Below are positions 10,746 to 22,053 of a DNA stretch of 64,000 nucleotides, piece by piece; the first letter of the stretch is position 1, and every line of letters begins with the position of its first letter. The stretch is from contig JAVHZZ010000001.1 of assembly GCA_036250195.1 (NCBI GenBank), positions 382,027,907-382,091,906 on the forward strand. The letters are read 5' to 3'. Made by a program: the position numbers and the translations under genes. The stretch is from Mixophyes australis. Lineage: Eukaryota > Chordata > Amphibia > Anura > Limnodynastidae. The notes beneath the pieces are model-generated. The model had not been told where the DNA came from. It was given only the letters and a program-made list of their open reading frames with translations, and did no database searches.

Positions 10746-12080
10746 GCCTCCAGCTCTTTAGATCAAAAAACATGCTTTTACGAATTTAAGGTGTAACGAT
10801 AAAACACAGTGTCAGGGAGGACAAGCAGAAATCCCGTGAAAATTATAGAGAATGAGATCTCCGTGCACTAGCCTTCTATGATAGTTCTCTTGTTAGGAGT
10901 GAAGGGAAATTCGTCTAACATAAAAGGTCTTACTCCATGGCACAAACTAACGGAAAACTAACTTAAATACAAACTCTCCTTACTAACTGTGTTTATTTAG
11001 AACAGAGTGCATTCATTTATAACGATATGGATGTATCTAATAGAATGACTACACAATAATATGTGGGACAGTTTGATAAGAGGGATAACCTTATTTATTT
11101 TAATATCCTATATCATTTATCTTACTTGGTCCAAAAATGTAAATAAAGTTTTATATCTGGAAAATGGACGCAATATACTGACTGCCCTTCGAATTAAGGA
11201 GATAGAAATACTTGGTTTTTGAAAGATATGGGCTCGATTACAGCTTAATATAATTATATATCATAGGGCTGGGTGGCGCGGTTACATTGGTTTACATTTC
11301 CATATTCATGTTTTAATATTTCGCTAATTCTGTTTACATATGACTAGTTAAAGTTTATTTTATGCACACCAATAAAATATATATATATATGTTTAGTAGA
11401 CAGTTTAGACAGGCCAATAGTTGGCCCTCCCACACAGGTAGGTGTATATAACTGACATTGATGCAGATTTGGTTGCGAAAAACATCTGTTATGACAAGAC
11501 AATGCAAATAAACCTCCACATTCTGAGAAATTAAAAAACAGCATTTGGAACTGGCAAAGAATAACTTATAGATGGAAATATGATGGCTGACAATTTATGC
11601 TATGTGATGGAATTAGAGCCCCATATATACTGGTCAATTATTTTTTAAATTGAATAGGAGAAAACAAATGCAGCGATGGTAGAGTTACATAATCCTTCAA
11701 CAAGACAAGAGTGGACACAAGACCTCAACTACGGACAGCAGCATTAGTAGACATTTAAATGATATATATTGAAAAAACATGCACATAGATTAACAAACCA
11801 ATCACATAAGTGACAGGCACTATCACTTTGTGGCTGAAGAGCTTCATTTGTTTGTGCCCCCACAAAAAACAACAATTTGTTTGTTGAACTGGAGAATAGA
11901 TATTAACAAATTAAGTATGGGCATTTGGATAACAGTGGTCACTGGTCATATTAATCAATTGTGACAAATTACAATGTTATCATCACCCTCATCATCATCC
12001 TCATCAAATATGTCTATATCAATTACATTTTCATTTATCATTAGAAGATACACCAAATAGGTAATTGTTAAGCAGCATGT
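10745..12080. other. AT-rich, no gene seen
   Basis: Only chance frames. A short atcatcatcc-rich stretch at 11985-12010 encodes, on the minus strand, an acidic DEDDDEGDD string similar to the one at 39820-39939. Both may be remnants of one repeat family's acidic protein segment. Confidence 0.4.
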
Positions 12081-12084
12081 GTGA

Positions 12085-12390
12085 TACATTGGAGAGAATC
12101 AGCAGCAATATTTTGGCCAAAATGTTTGAAAATTTGGACAAAGATTATTAGAAAATAAATTGGAAATGACTGGAAATTGATGTTAATTCTATAAATAAAA
12201 ATATAGACACAAAAACAGCTCAAAATCACAACATTTTACCTATTTTTCACAATTTTTTATTAAAATCAGATCCAAAACCAAAACCAAAACCTTTCATTAT
12301 TTTCAGGAAAAACCTGTAACAAAACCAAAACACAACATATTTTTGGAACCAAAACTACATCCAAAGCCAAAACACTGGGCCAGAGTACAT
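12085..12390 (+). repeat. Dispersed repeat ending in CCAAAACC-rich sequence (copy 2)
   Basis: Second copy of the repeat at 3500-3800. It shares aaacagctcaaaatca, tttacctatttttcaca and the ccaaaacc units in the same order. Divergence is substantial, so both are old. Confidence 0.6.
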
Positions 12391-12688
12391 ATCTAGAATG
12401 CAATGTAACTAACAGATAAGGGTTTACAGCTCCAGACTGTGCTGCACCCTGCCTCAGCTATTTTCCTGCTATCCTGTAGTCCTGTTTCAAAGTAAATGGT
12501 CAGGAGGAAATAGTCAGAGTAGCCAGCAAAGAGTTATCATAGCAGCTCAGCGCACTACCCAGAAGTCTAAGCAGATTCAATTGCCATTAAAGGAGGCTGG
12601 TGGTGGCAATGGTACCCTCCCAAACTTAGACACCACATTAATACACAGTTGACCCTCAAAGTCTGTGAGTGGCTAATGAGCAACCAGC

Positions 12689-13341
12689 TGTTACGAACTT
12701 ACCCATCCTGATTCCAGTGTTGTCTCACTCGTTAGGCGTCCCGGCACTTCTGGGTGTCGGCTCACACAATGGCTGCCTAGGGTGGACTTTTCAAACTTGC
12801 TTCTGTACCTAAACAGCATTCTGACACTTGATTAGTGTCAGAGCAACTTTTTTGCATTGTGTCTGACTCCAGGACTTGTTCTCTGAGCCTCCTCCAGTCT
12901 CTCCCCTCTGGAAGCTCATTGTCTGATTCCCCATGTACCGGACCTTTGCCTGTGCTGACCATTCTCCTGCCTGATATACCGTGTACCGAAACATTGCCTG
13001 TGTTGACTATTCTCTCGCCTGATATACTGTACCGAATCTGGCTTTACCTTGACTTCGAGTGTCGCTAACATCTGTATTGGCTCTGCCACAAGTGTACCAT
13101 CATTACTCTTTACCGCTTGGCCTTCTCCGCAGTACTCTTCTGCTGCATTGTCCATTCTCACCGCAGTACTATAATCTGAGGCAGCCCAGTGGACCACGAC
13201 CTGCGAGTTCTCAGCAGCAGTCCGTCCTGCCTTACGGCAGTTCTTGGTGAATACCGGGGAAATCATTAGAACTAGCACCACTGGGTATGCCAGCACCAAT
13301 CAGGGTTAGTGCTTGTCCTGCATTTATCTGGTTTTGTAACA
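12689..13341 (+). mobile_element. Solo LTR with 5-bp target duplication
   Basis: A 653-bp unit beginning TGTTACGAAC and ending TTTTGTAACA, so its termini are the short inverted repeat TGTTAC/GTAACA with TG...CA ends. An exact 5-bp direct repeat, ccagc, flanks it at 12684-12688 and 13342-13346. TG...CA ends plus a 5-bp duplication mark an LTR retrotransposon, and the lack of internal genes marks a solo LTR left by LTR-LTR recombination. Inside are imperfect repeats with gatatac and gtaccg (about 12930-13040). Ty3/Gypsy is most likely; orientation is provisional. Confidence 0.9.
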
Positions 13342-13346
13342 CCAGC

Positions 13347-14200
13347 GCCATTGGGAGTTGCTTGTGGAAACAGTTTGCAGGATGACAGCAAAACCCTTCA
13401 AAGCTGGTACAGAAAGCCCATTACAAAGCCCTTTATCTACATTTTGTTTTGGAGCAGGTAAAAGTCCTTACTTCTTTCCACTCAAAAATATTTGTGTGCT
13501 CCTTATACACCAAGTTCAGCCACCCATAAATGTAGATAGTTATGTTATATTTGTCACACTTCAATTCAGAACTCACAGCTAAGGAGCCAGAAATATGGTA
13601 GAACACACAGGGCTAGATTTACTAAGTTGCGGGTTTGAAAAAGTGGGGATGTTGCCTATAGCAACCAATCAGATTATAGCTTTCATTTTGTAGAAGGTAC
13701 TAAAGAAATGAAAGCTAGAATCTGATTGGTTGCTATTGGTAACATCCCCACTTTTTCAAACCCGCAGCTTAGTAAATCTAGCCCACAGTGTTTTTTGCAG
13801 GATGGTACAAACAGGATAGTGTAGGTAAAGAATGAGGATTGCAGGGAGATGCAAAAGGCAAATACCAGGAACACGGCTGATGCAGGTAAACAGCTAATAT
13901 GAAGAAATCACAGGGAACAGGTGAACCAGGAGCACGGCAGGGAACAGCTCAGCAACGCACAACAACAACAACAAAGACCAGCAAGGTATGCAAGAAATGG
14001 CAGGTATAAGTAGAGAGTCACCCAGGTGCAACAGATAATTATTTCAACAAGTTAACCCCTAACGATGAAAGGAAGGCATAATAGCAGCACCTCTGGTGAA
14101 CAGAGGCACTGCAGATAATACATAAAAGTCCAAAGTCCAGGAGAGAGGAGCTACCAATGCAAGCAGCATGTAATGCAAGGGCAATAGGCAGATCCTGACA
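13347..14200 (-). other. LTR-like tract interrupted by a palindromic element
   Basis: On the minus strand a TG end (tgtcaggatctgcc) occurs at 14200 and the sequence downstream is pyrimidine-rich with a run of gtt triplets, resembling a frog Gypsy LTR. I found no matching CA end or target duplication, so this is only a suggestion. The palindromic element at 13610-13784 sits inside it. Confidence 0.25.
13610..13784. mobile_element. 175-bp palindromic MITE, copy 1
   Basis: Near-perfect palindrome: GGGCTAGATTTACTAAG at the left, its complement CTTAGTAAATCTAGCCC at the right, each arm continuing through gggtttgaaaaagtgggg and caaccaatcagatt. A 3-bp ACA flanks both ends. The other copies are at 23197, 29549 and 40823. 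Long complementary arms, constant length and 3-bp duplications fit a non-autonomous DNA transposon, perhaps PIF/Harbinger-like; the superfamily is inference. Confidence 0.85.
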
Positions 14201-14460
14201 ATATTGTTATTAATATATATTTGTTGCAATCCACTACTGTATGTTGTAGTAGAATACACACTCTTGCTATTGTGAAGAGTGGAAACTGCAAAGATGCACA
14301 CAAATTAGTGACAATAGTGTAGTACGTCCTTCACAAATGTTAGCTGTAATCTCTATATCAATCTGTGTTTCATATATATCTCTTTAGGTCATTGGATATC
14401 AATGAAACCTCCAGTATAAAATAATGTACTTTAATATAAAAAAAAAATAAAAAACATATT

Positions 14461-14763
14461 TCAGACGTTCAACTGCCTGTACGATTCAAAGAATTCATCA
14501 AAACTTATCTGAAGGCCAATACATAAGTGTTGTCCCAGGTGGTATCCAATCTCTAGCCAAGAGTATGGTTCTACATCAGCTGTGCAGGTTCTGTTCCAAG
14601 CGAGTTCCTCAATGCATTTCATCAAATTGAATTCGCCAGGTAGTAGACTTAATAAATAAAAACTGACGATTTTATAGTCCACAGAACAAAAGTAACTCCA
14701 TTCCAAGATTCTGTGTACGTCACCCTTTTGCATGATCACTTCTGCCTCCGTCCGTAGTGTCAT
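14461..14763 (-). other. 100-codon open frame of unknown status
   Basis: An open frame with a balanced amino-acid mixture (EWSYFCSVDYKIV, CIEELAWNRTC, FFESYRQLNV) and no low complexity. I recognise no family. It ends close to a T/A-rich run and a cctccagtat motif, and sits in repeat-like DNA. It could be a remnant of a retroelement leader frame or chance. Confidence 0.2.
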
Positions 14764-14979
14764 ATTTATCGCTTCTGTTTTTTTGCTTTATTTTTAGGTA
14801 TTGCACTAACAAAGTGCTTAAAGTATAAGAAGCTTCCTTACTATATGTTTATTCTAATTTGATATGTATTTTGTCTGTGTAATTCACTAATTACTCCGGT
14901 TATCACTAAGCGCTTAGAGCTTATATTTTGGTTTGTATTTCAAGATACGTTTCCAATTGAATCTGGGTAGTACACTCTG

Positions 14980-15640
14980 CCTAAACATTGCTTTCCATAT
15001 GTAGATAGACAGAACAGCCTGCAGTTTACGCACAAGCGTCTGTTCACTAAAAGCTCACATCAGAACACATAAAAATAATTTAAATTATAAACCTAATGAA
15101 CAGCTCTTAATAGCATTAACATTAATAAAAATATAGATACATTTTTTTTGTTTTACATAAATAGATAAATCAAGATGCTTTTAATGCATACTGTACATAC
15201 AAAGCAATTATTTAGTCAATGTTTCATGCATACACGCGTTCTGTGCTGGCTAGTGGCATGCATACATGTAGTTTGTAAACAATAAACTATGTCATGTCAG
15301 TCACCACTATCAGTCGGCTCTTACATCTGCCTTTAGCTGGTGAAAGTGTTACAGCTGAAACCAAATGCACCTACAAGAAATACATGACATGGGTTGACCA
15401 CATCTCTGTTGGCACAGCTTCACTCTACCTGGCCTACATTCATCTGTCCCTTCCCTTCCTCATTCTGCTTCGCAAATCGTATGCAAACATAATTGTCATT
15501 TGTATTCAGACATGAATTGCATGTGATTGCGTTTATCGGTGTAAAGTTCATTTCTGAGCATGCGCAGAGCTATTTCATGCACTATACAGCACTTTAACAG
15601 ACTTACGCCCTGTGACTATCTGTAAACTGGTCAGCCAAAT
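14980..15640 (+). repeat. Dispersed repeat with CTTTAGCTGRTG and GCATGCGCAGAG boxes (copy 1)
   Basis: Homologous by eye to 37905-38205. In the same order both have a cagtc/catcaccatca stretch, cctttagctg, tacagctg or tacaggta, catcccttcc, gaattgcat and agcatgcgcagagc. The family name is unknown to me; no protein is encoded. Confidence 0.55.
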
Positions 15641-15792
15641 ACTGCTCTTGAAACAAGAGAGCTTTTATAAATGTCATACAAGCACTGTAGTCAGGGTCTA
15701 ATTAAGCCGCCCTTAAGCCGTCACGGCCGCCCTAGGCTACTACACTGGTTGCCGCCCCCCCCCCCCCCCCCCCACCAATGTGCGTATACCTA

Positions 15793-15793
15793 T

Positions 15794-15844
<51 letters not shown>
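15793..15844. repeat. (CA)n-(TA)n compound microsatellite
   Basis: About 16 bp of CA followed by about 36 bp of TA, inside the hAT element. Confidence 0.95.
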
Positions 15845-15850
<6 letters not shown>

Positions 15851-16239
15851 ATTGTAAAACATTAATTAATACATAAAACACACTTTAATATGCACTTCCT
15901 CTCTTACCTGATCTTGCAGCGTAGACTACCTGGTGTTCTCTTTTGCTTGTTCTTGGAGCGTTGGCCGTTGGCTGGCTTCTGAAAACTTGAGAGTCCTGTA
16001 TTTAAAATGTGCAAAAATTGTATTATAGTGCAACATTTTAACAAACCCTGAATGATACAAAACAACCCCTAGTACAGTCAGACAATAAAATATATAAAAA
16101 TTATTTACACTCATAAAGTAACATCTACCAGCCCTGTCTATCTAGTATTTAGTATTCTAGTGACCGCTGAAACCACAGTCAGCACCCACATCACCGCCAC
16201 ACAATACAGAGATCCTGCCCCCCGCAAGCTATTTTATCA

Positions 16240-16800
16240 CCTCCCCCACCAGCCAATTTATCCCCCTTAATTTTTATCAACCCGCACCAGACAGTTTATG
16301 ACCCCACCTATCCAATTTATTAACCCCCCTCTAGCCAGTTCATTACCTCCCTATTGTCATTTCATTAATTCCCCTATCCAATTCATTAACCCCCCCTCTA
16401 GCCAGTTCATTACCTCCCCATTTTCACTTCATTAACCCCCTCTGTAGCCAGTTCATTAGCCCCCCATTGCCATTTCATTAATCCCCCCTCTCCAATTCAT
16501 TAAACCCCCCCTGTAGTCAGTTCATTACCTTCCCATTTTCACTTCATTAATTCCCCCTCTAGCCATTTCATTAACCCCCCCATCCAATTCATAAGCCCCC
16601 CTATCCAATTCATAACCCCCCCACCCAATTCATAAGCCCCACCTCTAGCCAGTTAATTACCTCCCCATTTTCACTCCATTAATCCCCCCTATCCAATCCA
16701 TACTAGCCAGTTCATTAATCCCCCATATCCAATTTATAAGCCTCCCCCCCATTAGCCAGTTCATTAATCCCCCCCAGTCATCTCTCCCCCCCCCTGATAT
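16240..16800. repeat. C-rich degenerate minisatellite
   Basis: Irregular tandem units combining ccagttcattaa or ccaattcattaa with runs of four to eight C. Unit spacing varies between about 20 and 63 bp, which suggests two interleaved subunits. The opposite strand has regularly spaced G-runs. Confidence 0.8.
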
Positions 16801-16873
16801 TTAACAAGCTGCACTTACCTTGTTGTCTTCTGTTCCTCCTCTCTCCAGATGCCGGCGCTTGTCATCTTCACAT

Positions 16874-17036
16874 GCAGCTAACAGCATCCGACGCTGTTAG
16901 CTGCACTGTCACTGCGGGCGCGCTCTCTGTGATTAGTGTGGTCACGTGAGATGTGAGATCTCACGTGACCACACTAAGCAATAAACTGCAGCCACACTGA
17001 CAGCGCAGCTAACAGCGTTGAATGCTGTTAGCTGCG
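16874..17036. repeat. Three nested hairpins around a CACGTG palindrome
   Basis: A 19-bp perfect stem (16934-16952 with 16958-16976, 5-nt loop) contains tcacgtga. It is flanked on each side by a 12-bp hairpin of gcagctaacagc and its complement, the first near 16874-16904 and the second near 17002-17033. The arrangement is symmetrical and lies in the right part of the hAT element. Confidence 0.85.
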
Positions 17037-17239
17037 TGATTGGGTACAGGAGCATGCGGGACCGCCCCCTTGAGGACAGGGACAGCCCCATTAGAGGAGA
17101 AAGAAGCCGATCGCCGGCATTTGAAGGAGAAAAAAAAAACAGCTTGCAATTCTGCCGCGCTGCGCCCCCCAGGACTCAGCGCCCCAGGCTGCAGCCTGAT
17201 CAGCCTAGTGGTTGATCAGGCCCTGACTGTAGTAATGCA

Positions 17240-19260
17240 GTACTGTGGTTTTGATTTGTAAGTATAATTATCATATTACTTTAATGCTATTAATGGAGGA
17301 AGGATATAGAAAAGAAAAGGTAATTCCTATTGACAGTGCAATAAGTAGAATTTATTTTAACAAATGCTATTTTATATTGCATATTGTTCATTATTTAATT
17401 TGACAGCAAAACACACTAAGACAAATGAAAGTGCAATGCTAACAATTATGTTTAGCTGTAAAAAAAAGTAATAAAAATAGAAAACATAATATAAAATAAT
17501 AATTGTAGTAAAAACTTGTCCACCACAGGCCAATAGTCCAAGTATGAGCATAAGTTAAAATCTCACATAATATCCAAAGAAAAGTACAATGTTTGTTGCA
17601 TGGTCTGTATGTCTTCTATGAGGATACTGGGTTCTTGAATCAAAGTTCACTAGATTACCCAGCCCCCCCTTAGGTTCAGAAATAACACAAGAAAGAAGGA
17701 GAATGAATGATACAATGCTATCTTTAATTTTATAACAGTAAAACAACAGAATATAAAACTGCACACTTTAAACAAGAAGTAAGCAGATCACCAGTGTCAA
17801 TAGGAGTCCCAGCAAGATTTCCCACCCACCTTAGCAATGCAGAAGTTCCACAGGCAAGAGAGTTGGTCAACAGAAGAAGTCTTGGTATCTTGCTTTTCCC
17901 GGCCAACTCTCCCCCAGCATGGTGGGGCTCACAGTATCGGTCTCACCACATTTTACCTAGAACCTGGCGAGTATCTCCCAATGGAGTGAGGTTATGACAG
18001 GTCCCAAGAAGGAGCAACAGCCTGCTTCCCCAGGTACAGAACAGTGATGATCACTGGGTCTGCTGGTAGAGAACAGAAACTCAACACCAGTCAGCTCCAA
18101 ACCTTCCAGGAATCAATCCACAGAATGAATATCCCGTCTCCCGTTGATTATATCCATGGTCAAATTCCCATGATGTTTCCCCTCCCTAGGCAAACCCCTG
18201 GGTCTCTCTTTCTTAAACATTGGTGGATGCTGGAACAGGGGGTTGGAGTGGGAGTTGATATGAGCTGACCTTCCACAATGGTCCCACTGCTGTGTCCCTA
18301 CCACAATGTCTGGGTCAGTCCTGTTGAAGACAATGGGTTATACTTATTTTTCCCCACCTCCAAATTTGTAATAATACACCTCCTGAAATTAAACTCTTCC
18401 ACGATTTTGTTGTCAGGGATACCAGTTGTTCCTCACTTCCTGTCCCTTCATTCTTACGCCTCCATGTGTCCCGAACTTGTCCTGGGGGGACAGTCCATCA
18501 AATCCCTGCAGATTGACAGGTCGGTGGGAGATGTTTTCTTGGCAGAATGTTTCGGTCTCATCACATCTTTCATTATAATTTCCTTGTCATCCTCAGTATG
18601 GTTGTATGAAGGCCCTGTACCTTTTGTTTGCTGCAATTCTGAGAGTTTTTCGTTCAAAATTCACTAATTGCTGCAAAATCCTCATTTCTTTATTCTTCTT
18701 CCAAATCACAATTTGCACATAATTTGCACTTCACCAAGTATAGTTTCAGATTCAGAACAATTAACAAGCACATCATCACTGTCATATTATTTCAATATTA
18801 TTGAAATTACTGTCAAACAATTACCAAAACAATGGCTATCACCTTGTATTGGCAATTGGTCTTTTAGATAATATAACTTTTACATTTTGAAAAAGGAATT
18901 TTCTTGGCTCTTGTTCGTAAGACTTTAGGTAATGTCAGTCTTATTCTGTAATGCACTATTAATTTCATTTAGAGAGATGGAAAGAAAAAAGGGGCGCTAG
19001 AAAGATTTAGACAGGTCTATAAAAAATACTATGATGGATATATGAAAGGGATAAAAAAGATTTACAGTGGCAGACTTCTTAATGGAGCTCTACAACTCCC
19101 CAAAAAGGTAATTTAAAGAAAAAAAAGTGCCAAAGAGTTATAATCCCAAGAAACAAATGAGAGAAAAATGGTTAAAAACAACATAACAATTTATTAAAAA
19201 GATAGTATTAATTTAATACTGTTTTGTAATTGGATCACGTTGATTCATACAGCTTCCTAT
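17240..19260. other. No gene recognised; GC-richer block 17570-18670
   Basis: AT-rich flanks enclose about 1.1 kb of more balanced composition (17570-18670) with several 60-130 codon frames on both strands. None shows a known domain, and the frames overlap antiparallel, so I do not call a gene. The texture resembles retroelement non-coding sequence. Confidence 0.4.
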
Positions 19261-19269
19261 CTTGCACAC

Positions 19270-19320
19270 CTGTATACCTCTAATGAAGACATTTTACATG
19301 GGGAAATGTATCAGGTGGCT
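19270..19320 (+). repeat. Degenerate hammerhead-like box
   Basis: ctaatgaagac, a short spacer, then ggggaaatgtatc at 19280-19312. It has the same order of boxes as the better copies but with A in place of the core G, so it is at best a decayed relative. Confidence 0.25.
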
Positions 19321-19916
19321 ACTACCAGTGGAGACACAATTGAATTAATCTTTGCTGCTGATAATTAAGACTTTGAGTTCTGTTTGACCATGTAATAAAG
19401 ATATATTATGCGAGAAAGAGCTATACTATCATGCAAGTTCTCAGCACAGGAACCTTACTAGCTCCAGGGAAGTCTTCAAACCCACCCGCAATAGTTCAAA
19501 TGGCAAAGATTTGTGTTTGTTTTATTCTGGTAGACTCCTTTCTTTGCAGATCTTCTGGTTTTCCTGCTTGAGCGTGAGCAGTGGGCAGCGGAGAGATCAT
19601 CACGTGCACAAGGACCACTAATTTTAGCACTGCAGATAATGGGTGATAAGATTTTTGCTGCTCCACTTCACTTCCTATGTGCAAGCTAGAGGCTCTGCTA
19701 GTTTAGGAATAACACAAACTTCCAATAGAATTACAATTTTTTCCACATATATGTGTGAACCATGGACCTTATTATATTATTGCTCCTAAATCACAGACTT
19801 TTGGTTGTTCTAATACATGTGTAAACAGTCACAGTCATTACAGATTCATACCATCTAGTTATGTTGTTCTACGTTCTAAGAGTTATTAGAACTATAACAG
19901 CAGCATGTTTTTGTTT

Positions 19917-20848
19917 ATATAAAACAATTCTGGGCGCAAAATTAGGATAGCCAAGAGAGGAAAACATAAAATAAATAAAAATGATGTTTATAAACAGATG
20001 TACATATGAGATCAGTGCACTGAAATACAATTAAAATTGCTAATAATCAATGTATAAGCAAATAGACAAAGGTTAATCAATAACCGTAATGTAACATACA
20101 TCTTTCTATTGCAGGTACGTATGCAAAATATATTAAAGGAACAAAACCCAAATGGAAAAGAGAGAGTTAATATATAGTCTCAACAGGATAAACTGCTAAT
20201 CACTGGAATAGCCTGTAGATACATACAGTTGCGATGTTCCTTAGTAATGGTCCCGTGAAAAACAAACACTCTCTGTGGTTTACATCAAGGTGATGATTCA
20301 GTTAAACTTGTAGCAGTTCACTCACTCTTGATGCATCCAGACATTGAGTCCTAAATCGATTTCTTGAAGTTGCGCTTTCTCAAAGACTGATACTATTTCA
20401 GTAAATCCAGTCTTTCTGAGTTCGATATCCGCGCGGGTGATTGTCCGTCACACATTTTTGCCACAGAACTCAATAAAAATAGGGGTGAAATGTTAACCAC
20501 ACGTCCGGAACAAAATGGTATAAATGACACCCAAATGTAACCATGAGTAATTTGCCCTGAGGAAGCCCACATAGATGGGTGAAACGCGTTGGATACTATC
20601 AATTATATTTCATTTTCAATCTTTTATTGCGAGCTCACTTTTCAACTTTATATTTCACGGAGGTATTTTGCACATTGCACATGCGCAGAAGTCATTCAGC
20701 AATAGACGCAGGAGTGTGATGGACAATCACCCGCGTGGATATCAGTGCACTGATCTCATATGTACATCTGTTTATAAACATAATTTTTATTTATTTTATG
20801 TTTTGCTCTCTTGGCTATCCTAATTTTGCGCCCAGAATTGTTTTATAT
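19917..20848. mobile_element. Inverted-repeat unit with 107-bp arms, likely Penelope-like element ends
   Basis: The arms 19917-20023 and 20742-20848 are reverse complements over 107 bp with only two mismatches. A second, shorter inverted pair lies inside (20424-20453 and 20715-20742, gatatccgcg...). Between them lie a TATA-like ggtataaatgac near 20517 and a hammerhead-like box at 20557-20590. Two oppositely oriented copies of one repeat end, the left one interrupted, would explain the pattern. Penelope-like elements often carry such inverted terminal copies; that assignment is inference. Confidence 0.6.
20557..20590 (+). ncRNA. Hammerhead-like motif, best-preserved copy
   Basis: CTGAGGA fits the CUGANGA core. 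Next come AG, a CCCA/TGGG stem with loop catag(a), T, and then GAAA. ACGCGT follows, which is self-complementary and could form the short stem III by pairing two molecules; the next base, T, is an allowed cleavage-site base. CC before the core and GG after the box give a 2-bp start to stem I. A bulged G in stem II weakens it. Activity is not shown by sequence alone. Confidence 0.4.
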
Positions 20849-22053
20849 ATTCATCTCCGTTAAGGGGGAGGGACACCCCCCTCTATTATCTGTGAGCAGC
20901 ATTATTAGATAACTACCAATTCAGCAGCGCGTACTAGTACATCGATGTTTTTGTTTATAATGCATTTTAAATGTGCACCACTCATTTATATATATATATT
21001 CTATATGTTTTCAATAGATTGCTATTGTGTTTTTAAATCATTTTTCTTTTATATGTTTGTTGGGATTGTAAGTCTTTGGTGCCTCTTCTTTATTATATAT
21101 TGATTTCACTTTAATAAATTACACTCTTCTTTAAATTATAATGTTTTATTTTTTTTTTGGGGGGGGGGGGAGTGGGATAGAGAAGTTGTGATTTTCTGAT
21201 TCAGTTGGTAGGTTATATTTGTATGATTATGTGCATACAGAATGGCAGCTACCTGGAGTTGCATAACTGATTCCTCTTCATCATCTCTTACTAAAACTTT
21301 TCAAGGAGTAATTTAATTTTGTGAGGCTATGTCATCATAATCTGCAAGCACAAATTGCTATACATTGCACACAGCTGACAAATGATTTCTGTCCATTACA
21401 TTTTTGGATGAGGATGCATCAGAACTACTTTTCTTTTGTTTGTACTACTGGCATTAGCATTTTTTCTTTTCTTGTACACTGTACTTAGTGATGTGGAGTT
21501 GTCTCAATACATTTCTACTTTTTTGCCTGTGCTAGCAATAATTCTTTACAATATAAACAACAATGAATACAATAGACTTGATATTGCATTTTCACAATAC
21601 AATAAGGGCTATAAATAGAGGAGATACACACATTGACAATTGATAATTGCAGAAAAAAACATTATTTTTTGTGCCAGTCAGTGTCTTGCAAAAATACACT
21701 TGTTAAGATAACAATGTATTGCCTGAGTATTTTTAAAATGATAGTTATTGGTGGAGGTGACAAGTGGATGTTTTTTTGTTTTTTTAAAAAAATGCATCAG
21801 TTTAGATAGCAAGCATATATATATAGACACAAAACATCATACAAAACATGAATACATGCTGGCCAGCACAAATATAATTAGATAAAGTAGTGATAATGTA
21901 GAATTTCTCAAAATCACCAAAATGAGCAGCTAAATTCACTTGGAACTAAAAAGATTCATAGTTACTGATTGCGAAACCAGACAGAGATCAAAGTTGGACT
22001 GGTATACAGTGGTATAACATACTGCACTTCTCCTACTCTCTTTATTTTATTAC
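20849..22053. other. AT-rich, no gene seen
   Basis: Contains a T-run/G-run homopolymer pair at about 21151-21172. The 60-codon frame at 21436-21618 is hydrophobic but unrecognised and probably chance. Confidence 0.5.

Larger units (their letters stand above)
15692..17225. mobile_element. 1.5-kb non-autonomous hAT element with exact 8-bp target duplication
   Basis: Terminal inverted repeats CAGGGTCTAATTAA (left) and, reverse complemented, CAGGGCCTGATCAA (right). The exact 8-bp direct repeat actgtagt lies at 15684-15691 and 17226-17233. These features identify a hAT element of 1534 bp. It encodes no transposase. The interior holds a poly-C tract (about 15756-15773), a CA/TA microsatellite (15793-15844), a C-rich minisatellite (about 16240-16800) and three hairpins in the last 360 bp. 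Heavy GC content at its ends contrasts with the AT-rich flanks. Confidence 0.92.

Noticed and set aside
14461..14763. Host exon
   Set aside because: Kept only as an unassigned frame; no family match, no splice-site evidence and repeat-like surroundings.
18278..18667. 129-codon frame in a GC-richer block
   Set aside because: Hydrophobic but without a recognisable family; an antisense frame overlaps it and there are no splice or promoter signals I can defend.
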